DNA of 64,000 nucleotides from Bidens hawaiensis (lineage: Eukaryota; Streptophyta; Magnoliopsida; Asterales; Asteraceae), in the NCBI GenBank assembly GCA_021521415.1, contig JAIQDT010003854.1:213862-277861 (forward strand). Direction: 5' to 3'. This document shows, one piece after another, positions 10,012 to 23,218 of the stretch. The notes under the pieces are model-generated. The model was not told where the DNA came from, did no database searches, and saw only the letters and a program-made list of their open reading frames with translations. Made by a program: the position numbers and the translations under genes. Position 1 is the first letter of the stretch; every line of letters begins with the position of its first letter.

Positions 10012-12799
10012 CGTTATCAGCACGAGTTTGCTTTTAGAGTTGGATCACACAGCACAAGGTATGTCGATATTAACTCATCATTGTTCTATATGCTCTCAAA
10101 CGTAAAACTTATTATAATTTATATAAATTTGGTTTGCGTTAAGAGATTTGTTTTGTTCTTCTCTGAACTTATATTTATTATTCAAATTCATCTATGAATT
10201 ATGTGATGTTATAAAATAAAATTTAAGAACTACGTATTATTCAACCAATCAATTATTTTTATTGCTCTAAATTCTATGTTTTGATGGTGTTGAAAACGGG
10301 GCTGGGATGACTCAAAACCTTTTTTGAAATCTTGGTAGGCAGCATAAGTAAAATTCGAAGTCCGAAAACTTAATTAAATTTAGGGGTTGAAATAGTAACA
10401 ATATCACTTTATAAATAAGTTGGTATATTTTTGATGTGTGATAAATATTGTTTTTTATTTTAACGTAAAAGTTAAATTAATAAGTATTTTAACCATTATT
10501 TATGTTGAATATCAAATATCCCATTAAAAGATTATAAAAGGAAATGCAATTCTTGTTGATTTATTGAAAAACAAATCTATGGAATATTTATACATTTTAA
10601 AAATTAAGACTAAACATTAAACCTTTTGAATAAAATGATTTTATCGGAAAACAAATTCATTGATATTGAATAAAACGTTTTAGGTGAAAATTTTACAAGT
10701 ACAAGGTTATTAGTTAGATGAAAATTTTACAGTTAAAAAAAAGTATTGATTGATATTTGATAATATACTCAACTAGACTTAACCTGATATTTGATAATAT
10801 ACTCAACTAGTGTTGATTTGTTTTTTTTATGGTTATTCATTTATTAAGAAAACAAATAGAATTTATTTATGATTTTACAGTAACGTTTAGAATATAATTG
10901 TACATTACAAAATATGCACTTAATTTATATCATTTATATTAGGTATCTTTTCCTTAAAAATAAGATACATTATAATTTTTTTATTAAAAATAACTTATTA
11001 TCATTGTTATTTTTTTAAGAAGAAAGATTTTATTCTTATAATTAATTGATGTTACCAAGTATGCATTCGGAGTAACAAAATATTTGTTTTGGATTATATG
11101 TCAAATAAATAGTTTAGTTGATGAGAGGTTACAATTAATGTTTATTTGCTACTACAAAATACTATAGATAGTTGGAATATTAATTATATTATAATAAAGT
11201 TGGAATAATAAAGCTCTTGAATAACTTGATCATCGATGTTCTCATGCATAACATTTGTTGTACTTTATTTTTATAATATAGGCATGATCATGTAACTCCT
11301 TTTTATACCATGACTTGTTATAGCATAGCTTGTAAAAAGATCAATAAATCTCATTAGAAGTCTATAAAAAGATCAAAATATTTTAGACCAATAAATCTTA
11401 CATGGCTTGGTCATGTAACTATTTCTCATATATATTATGTGAAGAGAAAAGTTATTTATACGAAAGATCGGATAATTTTTTTTGTTTGTTACACCTCAAA
11501 TATGCTCATGAGCATATCATGAGAGGTCTTGAAGTAACTTTATATCCGTATGTTCAAGGAAATAATAAAAAATCATGAAACCTGTTTGGTTCTACTCCAT
11601 TCCACTTATGTGAATGTGACTATGTATTGATCACTTTGATCACGACATAATTGAGAAAATTATATTGATGGTCATGTTAATATTGAGATCGACCATCAGA
11701 ATTAAGAGTATTCATGTAAATAATGAGATCGACCACAAAAAGTGGTAAAATGATTGATCACAAATGAAAACAAAAGTATGAATATATAAAAGTTATGTAA
11801 CAAGATAATTTGAAAGGATTATACATTGTTCTCTCGTATGTTACTATTTTAAATTAAGAAAGCATAATACATATATGATCATAAACCTGAAGTTTATGAA
11901 TCATGATTATCTAATGGCGTGACTGGTTAGATCACACCGAGTCAATGATGTGAAATATATTGAAGAACCAAATGATTCTTCATGATAATTGAACATGCTA
12001 AGTTTGCTCTCAATAGAAATCATTTATTTAGCAACTGAAGGAGGGTGTGAATCCCTAGATGTTATGGAATTGAGAAAAGGATACACATATCCTAACATGA
12101 TACCATTTAGTGTTTTGAAAATCGATGCATCGTCTAAATGGTTATCAGGATCGCAACTTCATGTTTGCATGATCTATGGCTTAGTTAATAAGATAGCAAA
12201 CATCTTATTCCATATTGATATATTTACATTCAGTTATAATAATGAATTTGATTCCCAAGTTAATAATGATCATTGGAATAAGTGTTGAACTTCGTAACGG
12301 ATTATGTTCTTACATAAATTGTTTTGTTAAAGACGATTACTCAACGTCTATAATTGGTTGCAAAGGCAATTATCATGATAGCAAATATTCATGTTTGTAT
12401 TTGAGTACATATGATTTAACATGTCTTTAAACTAATTCACATCAAGCCAACAAGTTATGATACTTCCTACCCATTGCAATTGGTTTTTTGTCAGTAACCA
12501 AATATTTCTCATCTGATATTTCGTGTGTGTGTATATAGAAATTAATCCACCACAAGACACAAAGATGGTAGACCAATCGATACCAAAGGTAAAATTTCCT
12601 CGCAAATTGGAGTAAGTCATAAATATGCTCAAGTCGAGGTACAATAAAAAGGTCTTTTAAAAGACATTAGACATGATGGTTCTTGGAAAACCTCAAGTAC
12701 CTGAAAACAAAGAGCTCTTAGTAACTTATATTTTATCATGTCTATAAAGATATATGGAATCAAAATAAAGTCGACATTGTTATAATTTTATTTATATAT

Positions 12800-13340
12800 A
12801 ATTAGCGCTTGAAATGATGATGAGGATCAAGATTTTAAATCTGACTATAAAAATGATTGGCCAAAGTGGAAAGACGCACAAAGGGCAGAGTTGAATTATC
12901 TAAATAACGGAAAGTTTGTTGGACCAACAGCCCATACAACTAAAGTTGTAAAACATATTAGATACAAGTTATGAAAATTCAATTAAGTGATATAAGGCAA
13001 AATTGGTGGTACAAGGATTTTGCAAATACCCATGATTGATTATAAGGAGACGCATTCTCCAATGGTGGAATCAATGACTTTCCGATACATAAATAGTCTG
13101 GTAATACAAAGAGAGAATTTAATAAAATATTGTGATTCAGTTGATGCTGAAAGTTTACAAGAAAGTCTATGAAGGATTTGATTTATCTAATCATGTAAAG
13201 TAAGTTTTCGAGAACACAATGATTGTTGTGTATAGAGTCATATTTGAATACGTTACAATTATTGAATTTGTTGAACATAAATGGAACTCCTGAAGAATTT
13301 CCTAAGGTAGTTGAATACTTGAAAGGTTAATTGATACATC
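12800..13340 (+). pseudogene. Copia reverse transcriptase remnant
   Basis: Reading across shifting frames gives recognisable copia words: NDWPKWKDAQRAEL near 12855, KLVVQG near 13000, HSPMVESMTFRY near 13060 and GTPEEFPKVVEYLK near 13285. They occur in the family's order, from the start of reverse transcriptase toward its C-terminal part. Several stops and frameshifts separate them. The expected catalytic YVDD box is not recognisable. From 10012 to about 12800 I can name nothing with confidence; gag and integrase have decayed beyond reading. Confidence 0.65.
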
Positions 13341-14492
13341 TTCATTATGGAATTCTTGTGCATCAATAAGAATATACATAGAAGGGAATGTACATGATGA
13401 GTACAATATCTTAATAAACAAAGATATTATACAATATGGATTTTTGATATTTGATACAAAATGATGTGTTAATGAGCAATTATATGCAACAAAAATCCTG
13501 GAAAAGTGAATGTATATGCATAATTCTTCAAGTTTGAAAGAAGCCCATGATGGATTGGTAAATGCATCGACTTATGCTTATTACATATGGACTAAATTAT
13601 TCGGATTGCGCTTGACACAAAGCAAGAGATATTTTAATAAAGAGGGAGATAAGTTGGATATAATTAGCCATACATTTATAAAAATTTCATTATTAAAAGT
13701 TCATTATAATCACAGTTTACAATGTTGATAAACACATAACCGAGAGAAACTTATGAGCTTTTAAAGAGATAATTATTTTTGAAAGATCTTGACACGGTGT
13801 GATTTTTTGCTCAACTTATAGGTTGAGTATATATGTAATTATATGTTTATAAATCCATCAAAGTGCATATAGAAAATGTTGAAGCATTTTACCATGGACA
13901 AATTTCTTCATTTTAGCACGTTAATGGATGTCTAACAATGACTCTATATCATTTCATATTTGAATATGAAATATTATTGGTTCAGAAATACCATAATTAA
14001 ATGCATATATGCATTGTGTCATACTATTAGGTATATATGGTTATTATTTTCTTTATTTATGTTTATCGCCATGTGTCTTGCTAGGAGACATCATAATAGG
14101 TTACAACATGTATTTCAGGTATGAAAGATATGTTTTTTTATTAACCCATCAAAACAAGTTTGGTTCGTCTGGTTGATGCAGAGAAACACAACGGAAACAT
14201 ACTGTTTACTAGATGAAGCAATTGAAGTTTTCACGTGAAGATCATACAACATTATTCAACTTAAATATTCAAATGTCAAAGGAAGAAGACGCAAATGATT
14301 GACTACAAAAGTTTTGGGTAACTTTCACATAAGATCGATATTTACCATTTTAAAGGATATATAAATCAGGGGGAGACAATACACACTGCACTCTTTTTAC
14401 CTTAGCTATAGTTTTGTCACACTGGGTTTTCCAAGCAAGGTTTTTAGTGAGGCAGCATATCCAAGCGTATTGAGTTGATAACCAAGAGGAAG

Positions 14493-14654
14493 TGTTATAA
14501 ATATTTATTATTATGGTTATCAATACCTAATATAGATTAGGCTTATTCTTCAAGTTATCTTTTCCTATATATACATATCATTGTATCTTATTGTAAGACA
14601 CACATTAATGAATTCTTCATCTTTCTCCCTACATCTCTTTCTCATATTTTTAGC
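14493..14654 (+). repeat. 3' LTR of the copia remnant, tail replaced by a partial self-duplication
   Basis: It follows the 5' LTR closely to CTCTTTCTCATATT, then departs from it. The next bases (14655-14702) repeat an internal segment of the same LTR (about 14552-14592). The true LTR end, with its CA and target duplication, is therefore lost or scrambled. Confidence 0.7.
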
Positions 14655-14702
14655 TCTTTCTCCAAGTTATCTTTTCCTGTATATACATATCATTGTATCT
14701 TA

Positions 14703-16189
14703 TAATTATATTTTTTTTAACTACAAATTTTTATTAATAACAAAGCCCAACAACCTTCCTAACAAGATGAGAGCAATTGTTAACAAAAATACAAAATGTC
14801 ATCAATATTACAAATTATTAAAATATTAAAAACTTTATTGGTTTATTTATTAATTTTAACCGATAAAAAAAGTATATTAAGATCAATAAAAATATGAAAA
14901 ATAAAAAATTGTTATAACTATTGTTAATGTGTATGGATTGCATTGCCAGCTTAGTAAGCCTAAATATCGAGTTTGGTGGGTTTTGACTTGATTCTAAGGG
15001 GGGATGAACGCATTTTTTTACATCTTTATTATTATTTTTTTTAATGACTCCTCTTTATTAATCAGATGTTTAAAAACTTTATTTTTGTCAATGATCACCA
15101 TCTATTGGCAGTGGCGAATTCAGAGAATAATTTTAGGGGTAGCATAAAAAAAATTTAATCATACATTTTCTTTACCAGTTTCACGTTAAACGGGGTTTGA
15201 TTACGCGTTTCGCGTGTAGCAGAGCCTAGTATAGCATTTTGCTCATGCATGTGTTTGGTTACGTGTTTGGCGTGTCTCAGGCCCGACTTCGTTTTACAAG
15301 CATACCGACGTTTGATTAACCCGTTTGTAATGAGGGATCAAAACAAGTTGGTTATAATGGCTCGCCCTAAAATAACCTAAACTTATTTGCTTAATGATAC
15401 TGTAAAATTATTCAAACTTATAAACTACTAATACAATGATTTTATTGATATGTTTTGATTATATCAAACACATATTGTTAATAAGTGGAGTTTACTCAAC
15501 AAAAATATTGATAAACACAATATTTAACTAAATAAGAAAATAAAGGACAATTGTAAACCAAAATAACAAATAAAAAATTTATAAATCAATTAACTAATCT
15601 AACAACAAAGCATATCATTTAAATGTATTATATTTACCTGTTCAATTTAACTAGAATATTTTATTAACAAGTAATGAGATAGGCTTATCTATAGGGTGAT
15701 TTAAAATTCAAATCAAACTAAAGGGTATTATTTGTAATTGTGTTCAACTAAAGGGGGTTATTAATAATTTTGCTTATAATTTACTTTTTTTTATTAAACT
15801 CGCGTTCTTATCTCCCCCCACTCCTCTTTCTTTATCTTCCAAGATATCCATACTCTATGGATTTCAAGTTAAGTGCATGTTTTTTTGACTTTGAACGGTT
15901 TTAGATTTTTTCAGAGGTAACATAATATAATTTCAGGAGTAACGTCGAAATACATAAAACGTAAAAATAAATAAAATTTTTCACTTTGCTGGAAAAGTTG
16001 AGGGGTAGAGGGTGCTACCCCTTCCTCTCAAGTAAGTCTGCCCCTACCTGTTGGTTTTTCCATCATCAGCTTATTCTACTTAAAACCAGGGATGGCCTTA
16101 TTTTGTCACTGGAAAAAGTAAAAAACAAGGATTTGTTCACAATTTTCTTCTCTTTCACTACATCATATAATTCCCCGATTAAGAGACCC
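14703..16189. other. AT-rich stretch with a possible hAT-like non-autonomous element (about 15113-16049)
   Basis: The stretch has no coding frame of note. CAGTGGCGAATTCAG at about 15113 and, inverted, CAGGTAGGGGCAGACT ending near 16049 are weakly alike and each carries GGGGTAGCA about 33 bases inward, as in terminal inverted repeats of plant hAT-like elements. No convincing 8-bp duplication flanks them. A GC-richer patch at 15180-15330 is not recognised. Confidence 0.3.
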
Positions 16190-16398
16190 TTAGGGGTGTT
16201 TGGTAGAGGGAATTGAGGGGTGAGAAATGGAATTGGAAAGAATTCTCTTGTTTGTTTATGAAAGAAAGAGGTGAGAAATGGAAATAAACCATTTCCATTT
16301 CTCTGATTTCGTTTCTCTAAAAAAAGCGGAGAAATGGATTTCTAGGGTTCCATTTCTCAGTCTCATTCCAGGGTTTCCTCCATCGATCTGCTAGGTAT

Positions 16399-18423
16399 TG
16401 TAACACCCCGACCAAAGGCGGATTATACATCGGGGCGCCACATATTGTTTCATTACTCGTGACACTACTGGGTGTCAATATTTAATAAATACATTCATTC
16501 GCGCACGCGCAAAGTAAACAAGATAACATAAATCATCATAAATCAATATATTATAAATCATAATATTCGAACAGCAAAAACTTGTCTTGATACATTTTAA
16601 TCTAGGTCCAAAATAAAGAAAACTTCCTACGTGTCCTCAAGCTCCAAAACAGCTACTGCAAACCTGAACATGTGTTAAAATAAACGTCAAACACTTGCGT
16701 GTTGGTGAGAAATCAAGTTTAATACAATACATAGATAACAATAAATCTGCGCGCAACATGTGTATGTCTGGTTTTCAACAAGGGTGTAATCCGATCGGGA
16801 CCAACTCTAAGATTCATAGACTGCCAGTGCTCACAATTGAGCTCACAAACAAGAAAGACTGTGCAAGTGTAAACAAAAGAGAAAATCATAAACGATAGTT
16901 CTCCCGTGTTCATCTAATGGTACCATGAGAACTGCGGAATAGACCGACAAGACGGTTAATGATCCACACATACAAATAAACAGCCAAGTCTACGTCCTCA
17001 ACACATGGGATACTGCGCGACTAAAGTTCATAAACAGTTTAAGACTCTAAGTTTGTATGAACACATGAACATCCCAAAACATTAAAAGCAAAAAGGGATT
17101 AGATACGAGATTACACACTTGATAAAGATGCGGTGAAAGATAATGCAAGAACCAACTTTAAACAAGCACAAGTTAACCTATAAATAAGATTATTGTTTTA
17201 ATGATTGGTTTTTAGTCTTAATTACAAGTTAGCATAATTAGTAAGTAAATTATTATATATAATATATATTACCGGAAAAGCAGGGCAGAACAGGGAGGAA
17301 GACGGAGGCAGAGAGGAAGACGGCAGAGAGAGCAAGGAGGAGGTTAAATTAAGTGTTTGTGTGTGATGTGTTAGGAAAAAATAAGATTATTATTTATAGG
17401 GAAACCCTAGGGAACACAATCCCTAGAAAAGAGGAAAAGATCTCCAAAAAGTAAAAGATTCTAAAAGCAAAAGATATCAAAAGATATGGCAGCTGCAGGG
17501 GGCAAAGGAAAAGCTGACAGGGAACAGTAACCGGCATGGGCGGGTCAGATAAAGGTACTGGTCAAGCATGGAAAAGCAGATCTCAAAAGATAATGTCAGT
17601 CACTTTTTCTGTCAACCAATGGGGTTGGTGCGCATGCTGCGCCAAAAGTGGCTTTTCAGACATAAAATAGGTCAGGTCAACAGCACAGAAGATAAGACAA
17701 CACAAAAGCAAACAGGCTGGATAAAACAGAAGAAAAGATAAGTCTAGCGCGAGAAAGCTGCGCGCGAGAAGGCTAAGGCAGACAGAACAATCCTTAGCGC
17801 GCCGCGGGAAGGACTATTATCCTTAGCGCGCCGCGGGAAGAACTACCATTCTTAGCGCGCTGCGAGAAGAACTACAATTCTTAGCGCGTCGCGGGAAGAA
17901 CTACCATTCTTAGCGCGCTGCGAGAAGAACTACAATTCTTAGCGCGTCGCGGGAAGAACTACCGTTCTTAGCGCGCTGCGAGAAGAACTACAATTCTTAG
18001 CGCGTCGCGGGAAGGACTACCGTTCTTAGCGCGCTGCGAGAAGAACTACAATTCTTAGCGCGCTGCGAGAACAGTTCGCCTCGCGTATCGCAGGAACAAC
18101 TGGTCTTCACGCAGGCTTCCCTGTAAGGAGTCTGGCGCGTGGAGCTGCGCAGACAACCTTAGGCGGGAAGGAACAAAGGACAGAAAAAGGTTAAGAGGGG
18201 TTCAAGGCTTAAGGGCGGGACGGCGACAAGAGAGAAAAGAAGGCGGAAAGAGAGAAGAGGGACGGGACGGCGGAAAGAAAGAGAGAGAAAGAGGCGGGAA
18301 GGAAAATATATTATTATTATTAAAAGTAAAATATAAGTATAAATAAATATTAAATCATAAAAGAAAGAGATCGGGTCAGAGAAACGGGTACCTGGGTCGG
18401 GTCGGATCGGGGCAGATGTCACA
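16399..18423 (-). repeat. 3' LTR of Tekay element A
   Basis: Nearly identical to 23719-25744. Differences from the other copy are at 16468 (C/T), 16534 (C/A), 16666 (G/A), 16894 (G/A), 17115 (A/T), a T/A near 18215, G/A at 18370, and one A missing from a run near 18187. The TATA-like box on the minus strand is at 17391-17399. Confidence 0.95.
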
Positions 18424-21400
18424 GTCTCCCCTACTTTAAGAAATTTCGACCCGAAATTTATCTTCCCTTTCCCATGTAAACTCGGGTACTTGATCTTCAT
18501 TTGATCTTCCCTTTCCCATGTAAACTCGGCTCCGCGCTTGGACTCCCAGCGAACTTTCACGATAGGGATGCGACTGCGCTTGGTTTGCTTAACCTCGCGA
18601 TCCATAATCTCAACAGGCTTCTCAACGAAATGCATGGATTCATCAACTTGAACTTCATCAAGTGGAATGTGAAGGTTCTCGTCGGCTAAACACTTCTTGA
18701 GATTGGATACATGGAACGTTGGATGCACATTACTGAGCGCGGGCGGCAGGTCAAGTCTGTAGGCAACTTTTCCTACACGCGCGAGAATCTTAAATGGTCC
18801 AACATATCGAGGAGCAAGCTTACCTTTCTTCCCAAAGCGGACAACACCCTTCCAGGGCGACACTTTGAGGAGAACAAGATCACCAACTTGAAATTCGAGA
18901 GGCTTCCGCCTACGATCTGCGTAACTCTTCTGTCGGCTTCTGGCAGTCAGCAGATGATCACGGATCTTGGCGATTTTATCGGTTGTCTCTTGAACAAGTT
19001 CGGGTCCTGTGATTTGAGCTTCTCCCACTTCGCTCCAACAAATCGGGGAGCGGCACTTACGACCGTAAAGTGCTTCAAATGGGGCCATACCGATACTGGA
19101 ATGATAGTTGTTGTTATAAGAGAACTCGATCAAAGGCAGGTGCGAATCCCAATTACCTCCAAAATCAAGAACACAAGATCGGAGCATATCCTCAAGAGTT
19201 TGAATAGTTCGCTCAGACTGACCGTCAGTCTGAGGATGATATGCCGTACTCATGTCCAAGCGAGTTCCTAGCGCAGATTGGAGAGATTTCCAAAAGCGAG
19301 ATATAAAACGGCCATCGCGATCGGATATGATGCTCAAAGGAGTACCATGGCGGCAGACAATTTCCTTGACATAAAGCTGCGCGAGTTGCTCAACACGGTA
19401 GTTTTCACGAATGGGCAGAAAGTGAGCAGACTTAGTCAAACGATCCACTATTACCCAAATGCTATCATGTTTGCTTGCTGTCAAAGGTAACTTGGTAATG
19501 AAGTCCATCGCTATACCTTCCCATTTCCACGTAGGAATTTCTGGTTGTTCGAGCAAACCAGATGGGCGTTGGTGTTCAGCTTTTACCTTAGAACAGGTCA
19601 GGCATTTAGCTACGAACACAGCAATATCCTTTTTCATGCCGGGCCACCAATAAGTAATGCGCAAATCCTTGTACATCTTATCAGCGCCAGGATGAACGGA
19701 ATATCGAGATTTGTGCGCTTCACACAGGATATCAGCGCGAAGATTCTCATCACAGGGAATCCAGATGCGATTGAGATAGCAGAGAATTCCACTCAGATTG
19801 GGCACAAAATGCGCTTCCGCGCCACACGCTAACTCGGCGCGAAGGTTACCATTACTGATGGATGCGCGCTGCGCGTCACGAATACGCGATTCAAGGTTGC
19901 TTTGAATCGGCGCGAAGTGAAGCTGGGTGCGCGGCAAGATACAGTTAAGTTGGCAGGGTTTTCGGCTGAGCGCATCGGCTACCACATTAGCCTTACCAGG
20001 ATGATACCGGATCTCACAATCGTAATCGCTGATGAGTTCGTTCCATCGGCGTTGCCTCATGTTAAGTTCCTTCTGATCAAAGATATGCTGAAGGCTTTTA
20101 TGGTCGGTGTAGAGGATACACTTAGTACCATAAAGGTAGTGTCTCCAGATCTTCAAGGCAAAAACAACTGCGCCTAGTTCGAGGTCGTGAGTTGTATAAT
20201 TCTTTTCATGAACCTTGAGTTGCCTTGATGCGTAAGCGATAACCTTGCCTCGTTGCATAAGAACACAACCGAGACCTTGGTTGGATGCATCGCAATACAC
20301 GACAAAATCATCATTACCCTCAGGTAGCGCAAGAACAGGAGCTTCACACAACAATCGCTTGAGCGTCAGAAAGGCTTCTTCTTGCTTCGAGCCCCAAATA
20401 TATGGTTTACCTTTGTGCGTTAGAGCTGTTAAAGGCAAAGCGATCTTTGAGAAGTTCGAAATAAATCGCCGGTAGTAACCAGCTAAGCCCAAAAAGGAAC
20501 GGATTTCGGTAGGAGTGGATGGCGTGATCCAGTTCTTGATTGCTTCAATCTTGGATGGGTCGACATGAATACCCATCTTGTTAACAACATGGCCAAGAAA
20601 CTGTACTTCATCCGACCAAAATTCACACTTGGAGAGCTTGGCAAAGAGCTGCTCGGCTCTAAGCTTTTGCAACACCAACCGAAGATGTTGCTCATGCTCG
20701 GCCTTGGTCTTAGAATAAATCAGAACGTCATCGATAAACACAATCACGAATTTATCCAAGAAAGGCCTACACACCCGATTCATTAGATCCATGAAAACGG
20801 CGGGTGCGTTGGTTAAACCGAAGGACATGACCAAGAATTCAAAATGGCCATAACGAGTTCGAAATGCAGTCTTCGAAACATCTTCATCGAGGATGCGCAA
20901 CTGGTGATAGCCAGAGCGGAGATCAATCTTGGAGAAACAAGAGGCACCTTGGAGTTGATCGAAGAGGTCGTCAATACGCGGTAAGGGATACCGGTTCTTA
21001 ATGGTGAGTTTGTTCAACTCGCGGTAATCAATACACATGCGAAACGATCCATCTTTCTTTTTAACGAACAACACCGGAGCACCCCAGGGCGAAGAGCTAG
21101 GGCGGATGAATCCTTTAGCAGTCAACTCTTGAAGTTGGCTTGCCAATTCTTGCATCTCAGCGGGCGCAAGACGGTAAGGAGATTTAGCTACGGGGGAAGC
21201 ACCAGGGACAAGATCAATACGGAACTCGACTTCACGAGCGGGAGGGATACCAGGAAGATCATCAGGAAAAATTTCAGGGAAATCACGCACAACAGGGACA
21301 TCGCGAAGCTTCTTTTCTTCAGCAGGTTTAACCACATGGGCTAAGAATGCAATACACCTTTTCCGCATGAGCCTTCGGGCTTTGGCGCAAGACATAAGTT

Positions 21401-21608
21401 TAAGACCGCGGGAGGGTTTCTCGCCGTAGATATGAAGATCACCATTTTCTCGAGGGATGCGAATCATCTTCTTGGCGCAAATAACTTCGGCGCGATTATG
21501 CGTAAGCCAGTCCATACCAATGATAACATCAAAGCTTCCAAGAGGCATGGGGATGAGGTCGATCAGAAAATCGTTTTCGTTAAGGTTAAGCGTGCAATCT
21601 TTAATCAC
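18159..21608 (-). CDS. Tekay A pol: RT, RNase H, integrase, chromodomain, read through into the LTR
   Basis: 1149 residues from a GTG after an in-frame stop. Residues 1-45 are the protease tail (GMDWL motif). RT spans about 150-310, catalytic FIDD 291-294; RNase H has YCDAS near 440 and TDHKSL near 502 with ADALSRK at 544. The integrase zinc module follows (H near 639, CLTC near 669), then the triad D702, D763, E799, then GPF (937). A chromodomain-like C-terminus (about 990-1045: [17 protein letters not shown]) marks Tekay/Del and would steer integration to chromatin. A 24-bp duplication at the 3' end (18461-18484 and 18504-18527) changes the frame, so translation misses a stop, crosses the polypurine tract and adds about 87 LTR-encoded residues, including a hydrophobic run near 1083-1102. 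Confidence 0.93.
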   Translation of the reverse strand: MIKDCTLNLNENDFLIDLIPMPLGSFDVIIGMDWLTHNRAEVICAKKMIRIPRENGDLHIYGEKPSRGLKLMSCAKARRLMRKRCIAFLAHVVKPAEEKKLRDVPVVRDFPEIFPDDLPGIPPAREVEFRIDLVPGASPVAKSPYRLAPAEMQELASQLQELTAKGFIRPSSSPWGAPVLFVKKKDGSFRMCIDYRELNKLTIKNRYPLPRIDDLFDQLQGASCFSKIDLRSGYHQLRILDEDVSKTAFRTRYGHFEFLVMSFGLTNAPAVFMDLMNRVCRPFLDKFVIVFIDDVLIYSKTKAEHEQHLRLVLQKLRAEQLFAKLSKCEFWSDEVQFLGHVVNKMGIHVDPSKIEAIKNWITPSTPTEIRSFLGLAGYYRRFISNFSKIALPLTALTHKGKPYIWGSKQEEAFLTLKRLLCEAPVLALPEGNDDFVVYCDASNQGLGCVLMQRGKVIAYASRQLKVHEKNYTTHDLELGAVVFALKIWRHYLYGTKCILYTDHKSLQHIFDQKELNMRQRRWNELISDYDCEIRYHPGKANVVADALSRKPCQLNCILPRTQLHFAPIQSNLESRIRDAQRASISNGNLRAELACGAEAHFVPNLSGILCYLNRIWIPCDENLRADILCEAHKSRYSVHPGADKMYKDLRITYWWPGMKKDIAVFVAKCLTCSKVKAEHQRPSGLLEQPEIPTWKWEGIAMDFITKLPLTASKHDSIWVIVDRLTKSAHFLPIRENYRVEQLAQLYVKEIVCRHGTPLSIISDRDGRFISRFWKSLQSALGTRLDMSTAYHPQTDGQSERTIQTLEDMLRSCVLDFGGNWDSHLPLIEFSYNNNYHSSIGMAPFEALYGRKCRSPICWSEVGEAQITGPELVQETTDKIAKIRDHLLTARSRQKSYADRRRKPLEFQVGDLVLLKVSPWKGVVRFGKKGKLAPRYVGPFKILARVGKVAYRLDLPPALSNVHPTFHVSNLKKCLADENLHIPLDEVQVDESMHFVEKPVEIMDREVKQTKRSRIPIVKVRWESKRGAEFTWEREDQMKIKYPSLHGKGKINFGSKFLKVGETVTSAPIRPDPGTRFSDPISFFYDLIFIYTYILLLIIIIYFPSRLFLSLSFRRPVPLLSFRLLFSLVAVPPLSLEPLLTFFCPLFLPA
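18424..18437 (-). other. Polypurine tract of Tekay element A
   Basis: On the minus strand AAGTAGGGGAGAC stands directly before the 3' LTR start TGTGACATC, the position and composition of a plus-strand primer. Confidence 0.8.
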
Positions 21609-21617
21609 TGAGTTAAT

Positions 21618-22064
21618 TTAAACAGTTTCGCCATTAGCCAATTCAACTGAAAAATTTTCTTTTAAATCGTTGCGCGGTCGCGCAAGCTTCTGCTCAAACG
21701 CGCGAGAAATAAAACTTCGATCGGCGCCAGTATCAAAAAGTACAGAAGCATAAAATCCGTTAAGCAAAAATGTACCATTAACTACGTCATTATTCGCTTG
21801 CGCTTGGTGCGCGGTTATGTTAAAAGCTCGTCCGCGTGTCACTTGGTTCGAAATCTGGTTCACCGGATTCGCTTGCGTAATCTGAACTTGTAGTCTCGGG
21901 CATGCGTTCCGGAAATGACTGGGATCACCGCAGTTGAAGCACGATCTGGGTCGTGGGTTTTGGTAGGTTGGTTGAGGGTTTTGCGGGTAGACTGGTGGTT
22001 ATGGCGCAATTGGATTGGCGGGAAGGACTCTACAGTTTTCTGCAAGGTGACCAGCGCGGCCACA
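21618..22064 (-). pseudogene. Tekay A nucleocapsid zinc knuckles and protease, bounded by stops
   Basis: This part joins gag to pol in one and the same frame but is broken by TAA at 22001-21999 and closed by TAA at 21620-21618. Between them are a CCHC knuckle (CFNCGDPSHFRNAC, near 21941) and an aspartic protease with LFDTGADRSFI. A second knuckle-like CGRAGHLAENC lies just after the TGA that ends gag. The protease would cut the polyprotein in the particle. With its stops the segment cannot be made with gag except by readthrough. Confidence 0.85.
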
Positions 22065-23066
22065 TCAGGTACAAAGTCGACATGGGACTTGAGGTGGGTG
22101 GTGGAGTCTACAGGTTGGACAAAAGGGGTGGTTTCCTGTGTAGGGTTTCTTAGTTGGCGGGGCAGGGAGTGCGGGATTGGTTAGGGCATTGTTGTGGACT
22201 ACAGGAGGTGTTGGGTAGGCTGTCAGTGGGTTAGGCGCGTAAACTGGAGGTTGGTAGGCGGGTTGCTGGACTATGGGCGGGCTGGTAAGCGCGTAGACTT
22301 GTCTGCGCCTACGTTTTTGGTTATGGTTTGAGGGTTCTGGTTTGGTTTCTGTTGGTTCAGGGGCAGATTTGGTAGGTTTGGTCTTCTCAGCTCCCCGTAG
22401 GAACAGGGTTCCTGCTCTGACATGGTTGTCGCTGAGCACAGCGGCCAATTCGATGGCGTCAGAGAGGGTAACTGGGTTTCTGGCCCATACAGAATCTTGA
22501 ATTTCCATGGGGAGACCCCCAAGGAATTTCTCTATGGCTCGGCGGGAAGGGGTAACAAGGTGAGGGACAAGCAGGCTTAGTTCATGGAAGCGCGTCGCGT
22601 ACTCGCGCGCTTCACCGCTGTATTGCTTAAGATTCCAAAATTCTTCCTCCAGGCGCTTAACTTCGTTGGGAGGGCAGAATTCTCGCGTCAGAATTTCTTT
22701 GAATTCCTCCCAGAGCATGCTAGAAGCAGTTTCTGCGCCACGCGCATGAGCTACTCCATTCCACCATGTAAGCGCTCTAGATTCCAGGACACTGGAAGCA
22801 TACAGGGTTCGTCTGTCTGAGGGGCATTGGGTGTGGAGGAAAGTGTTTTCTATTTTCTCAAGCCACTGGAGCATCACAGTGGCTCCTTCAAGACCTGTGA
22901 ACTTTGGAGGGTTACCCGCGTTAAATGACTTAATGTTGTAACCAGAGGTGTTGGTATTGTTTTGGCTCAAAGCTTGGGCTATTGCGGCGGCCATTTCCAG
23001 GGAACGTTGCTGCGATCGTCTGCGCGAGGCTTCTCTCCTCTGATGGCGGCGAGATAGCGGAGGCAT
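22065..23066 (-). CDS. Tekay A gag (capsid), cut short in the zinc-knuckle region
   Basis: 333 residues from ATG at 23066, which is preceded on the minus strand by TTTATAG, a possible splice acceptor. Residues 1-25 are Arg-rich; about 55-200 form a retrotransposon Gag domain (LQWLEKIE, ALTWWN, FREF-like LTREF, EEFWNLKQ, GEAREYATRFHEL). A basic KRRRRQ patch follows at 251-256, then a Pro-rich linker and CPTC. TGA at 22067-22065 interrupts the first zinc knuckle. Gag builds the virus-like particle and binds the element RNA; losing the knuckles should weaken RNA packaging. Confidence 0.9.
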   Translation of the reverse strand: MPPLSRRHQRREASRRRSQQRSLEMAAAIAQALSQNNTNTSGYNIKSFNAGNPPKFTGLEGATVMLQWLEKIENTFLHTQCPSDRRTLYASSVLESRALTWWNGVAHARGAETASSMLWEEFKEILTREFCPPNEVKRLEEEFWNLKQYSGEAREYATRFHELSLLVPHLVTPSRRAIEKFLGGLPMEIQDSVWARNPVTLSDAIELAAVLSDNHVRAGTLFLRGAEKTKPTKSAPEPTETKPEPSNHNQKRRRRQVYALTSPPIVQQPAYQPPVYAPNPLTAYPTPPVVHNNALTNPALPAPPTKKPYTGNHPFCPTCRLHHPPQVPCRLCT

Positions 23067-23218
23067 TCTATAAAAGTTTTAATTTTAGTTAATATCTTGG
23101 TTTTAGCGCAAAGTATAACCTCGAAAAGCTTGGTTTCACGGAGTCAGTTACTGTCAAAAGTTAAAGTAAAATAAATGACCCTAAATGCAGACTTAATAAA
23201 GGTAACGAATTCGAATCA

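Larger units (their letters stand above)
9818..14654 (+). mobile_element. Decayed Ty1/copia retrotransposon with short LTRs
   Basis: Two copies of a TGTTATAAATA-starting sequence (9818-10011 and 14493-14654) flank 4.5 kb of degraded DNA holding copia pol remnants in the plus direction. The sequence after the left LTR (CGTTATCAGCACGAG) matches the primer region seen in many plant copia elements, and a purine run AAGAGGAAG stands just before the right LTR. The tail before it, with GGGTTTTCC and AAGGTTTTTAGTGAGGCA, is a well-known copia 3' signature. All frames are full of stops, so the copy is old and dead. Confidence 0.8.

Noticed and set aside
15113..16049. hAT-like element with CAGTGGCG/CAGGTAGGGG ends
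   Set aside because: Ends agree only weakly and no 8-bp duplication is seen; mentioned in the spacer entry but not called as an element.
16695..16898. Open frames repeated in both LTRs of element A (also 24015-24218 and their minus-strand partners)
   Set aside because: They are untranslated LTR sequence; the frames have no resemblance to any protein and differ only by LTR substitutions.
17793..18070. Regular repeats that at first resemble a CRISPR array
   Set aside because: Units are directly tandem without unique spacers, lie inside an LTR and are in a plant genome.
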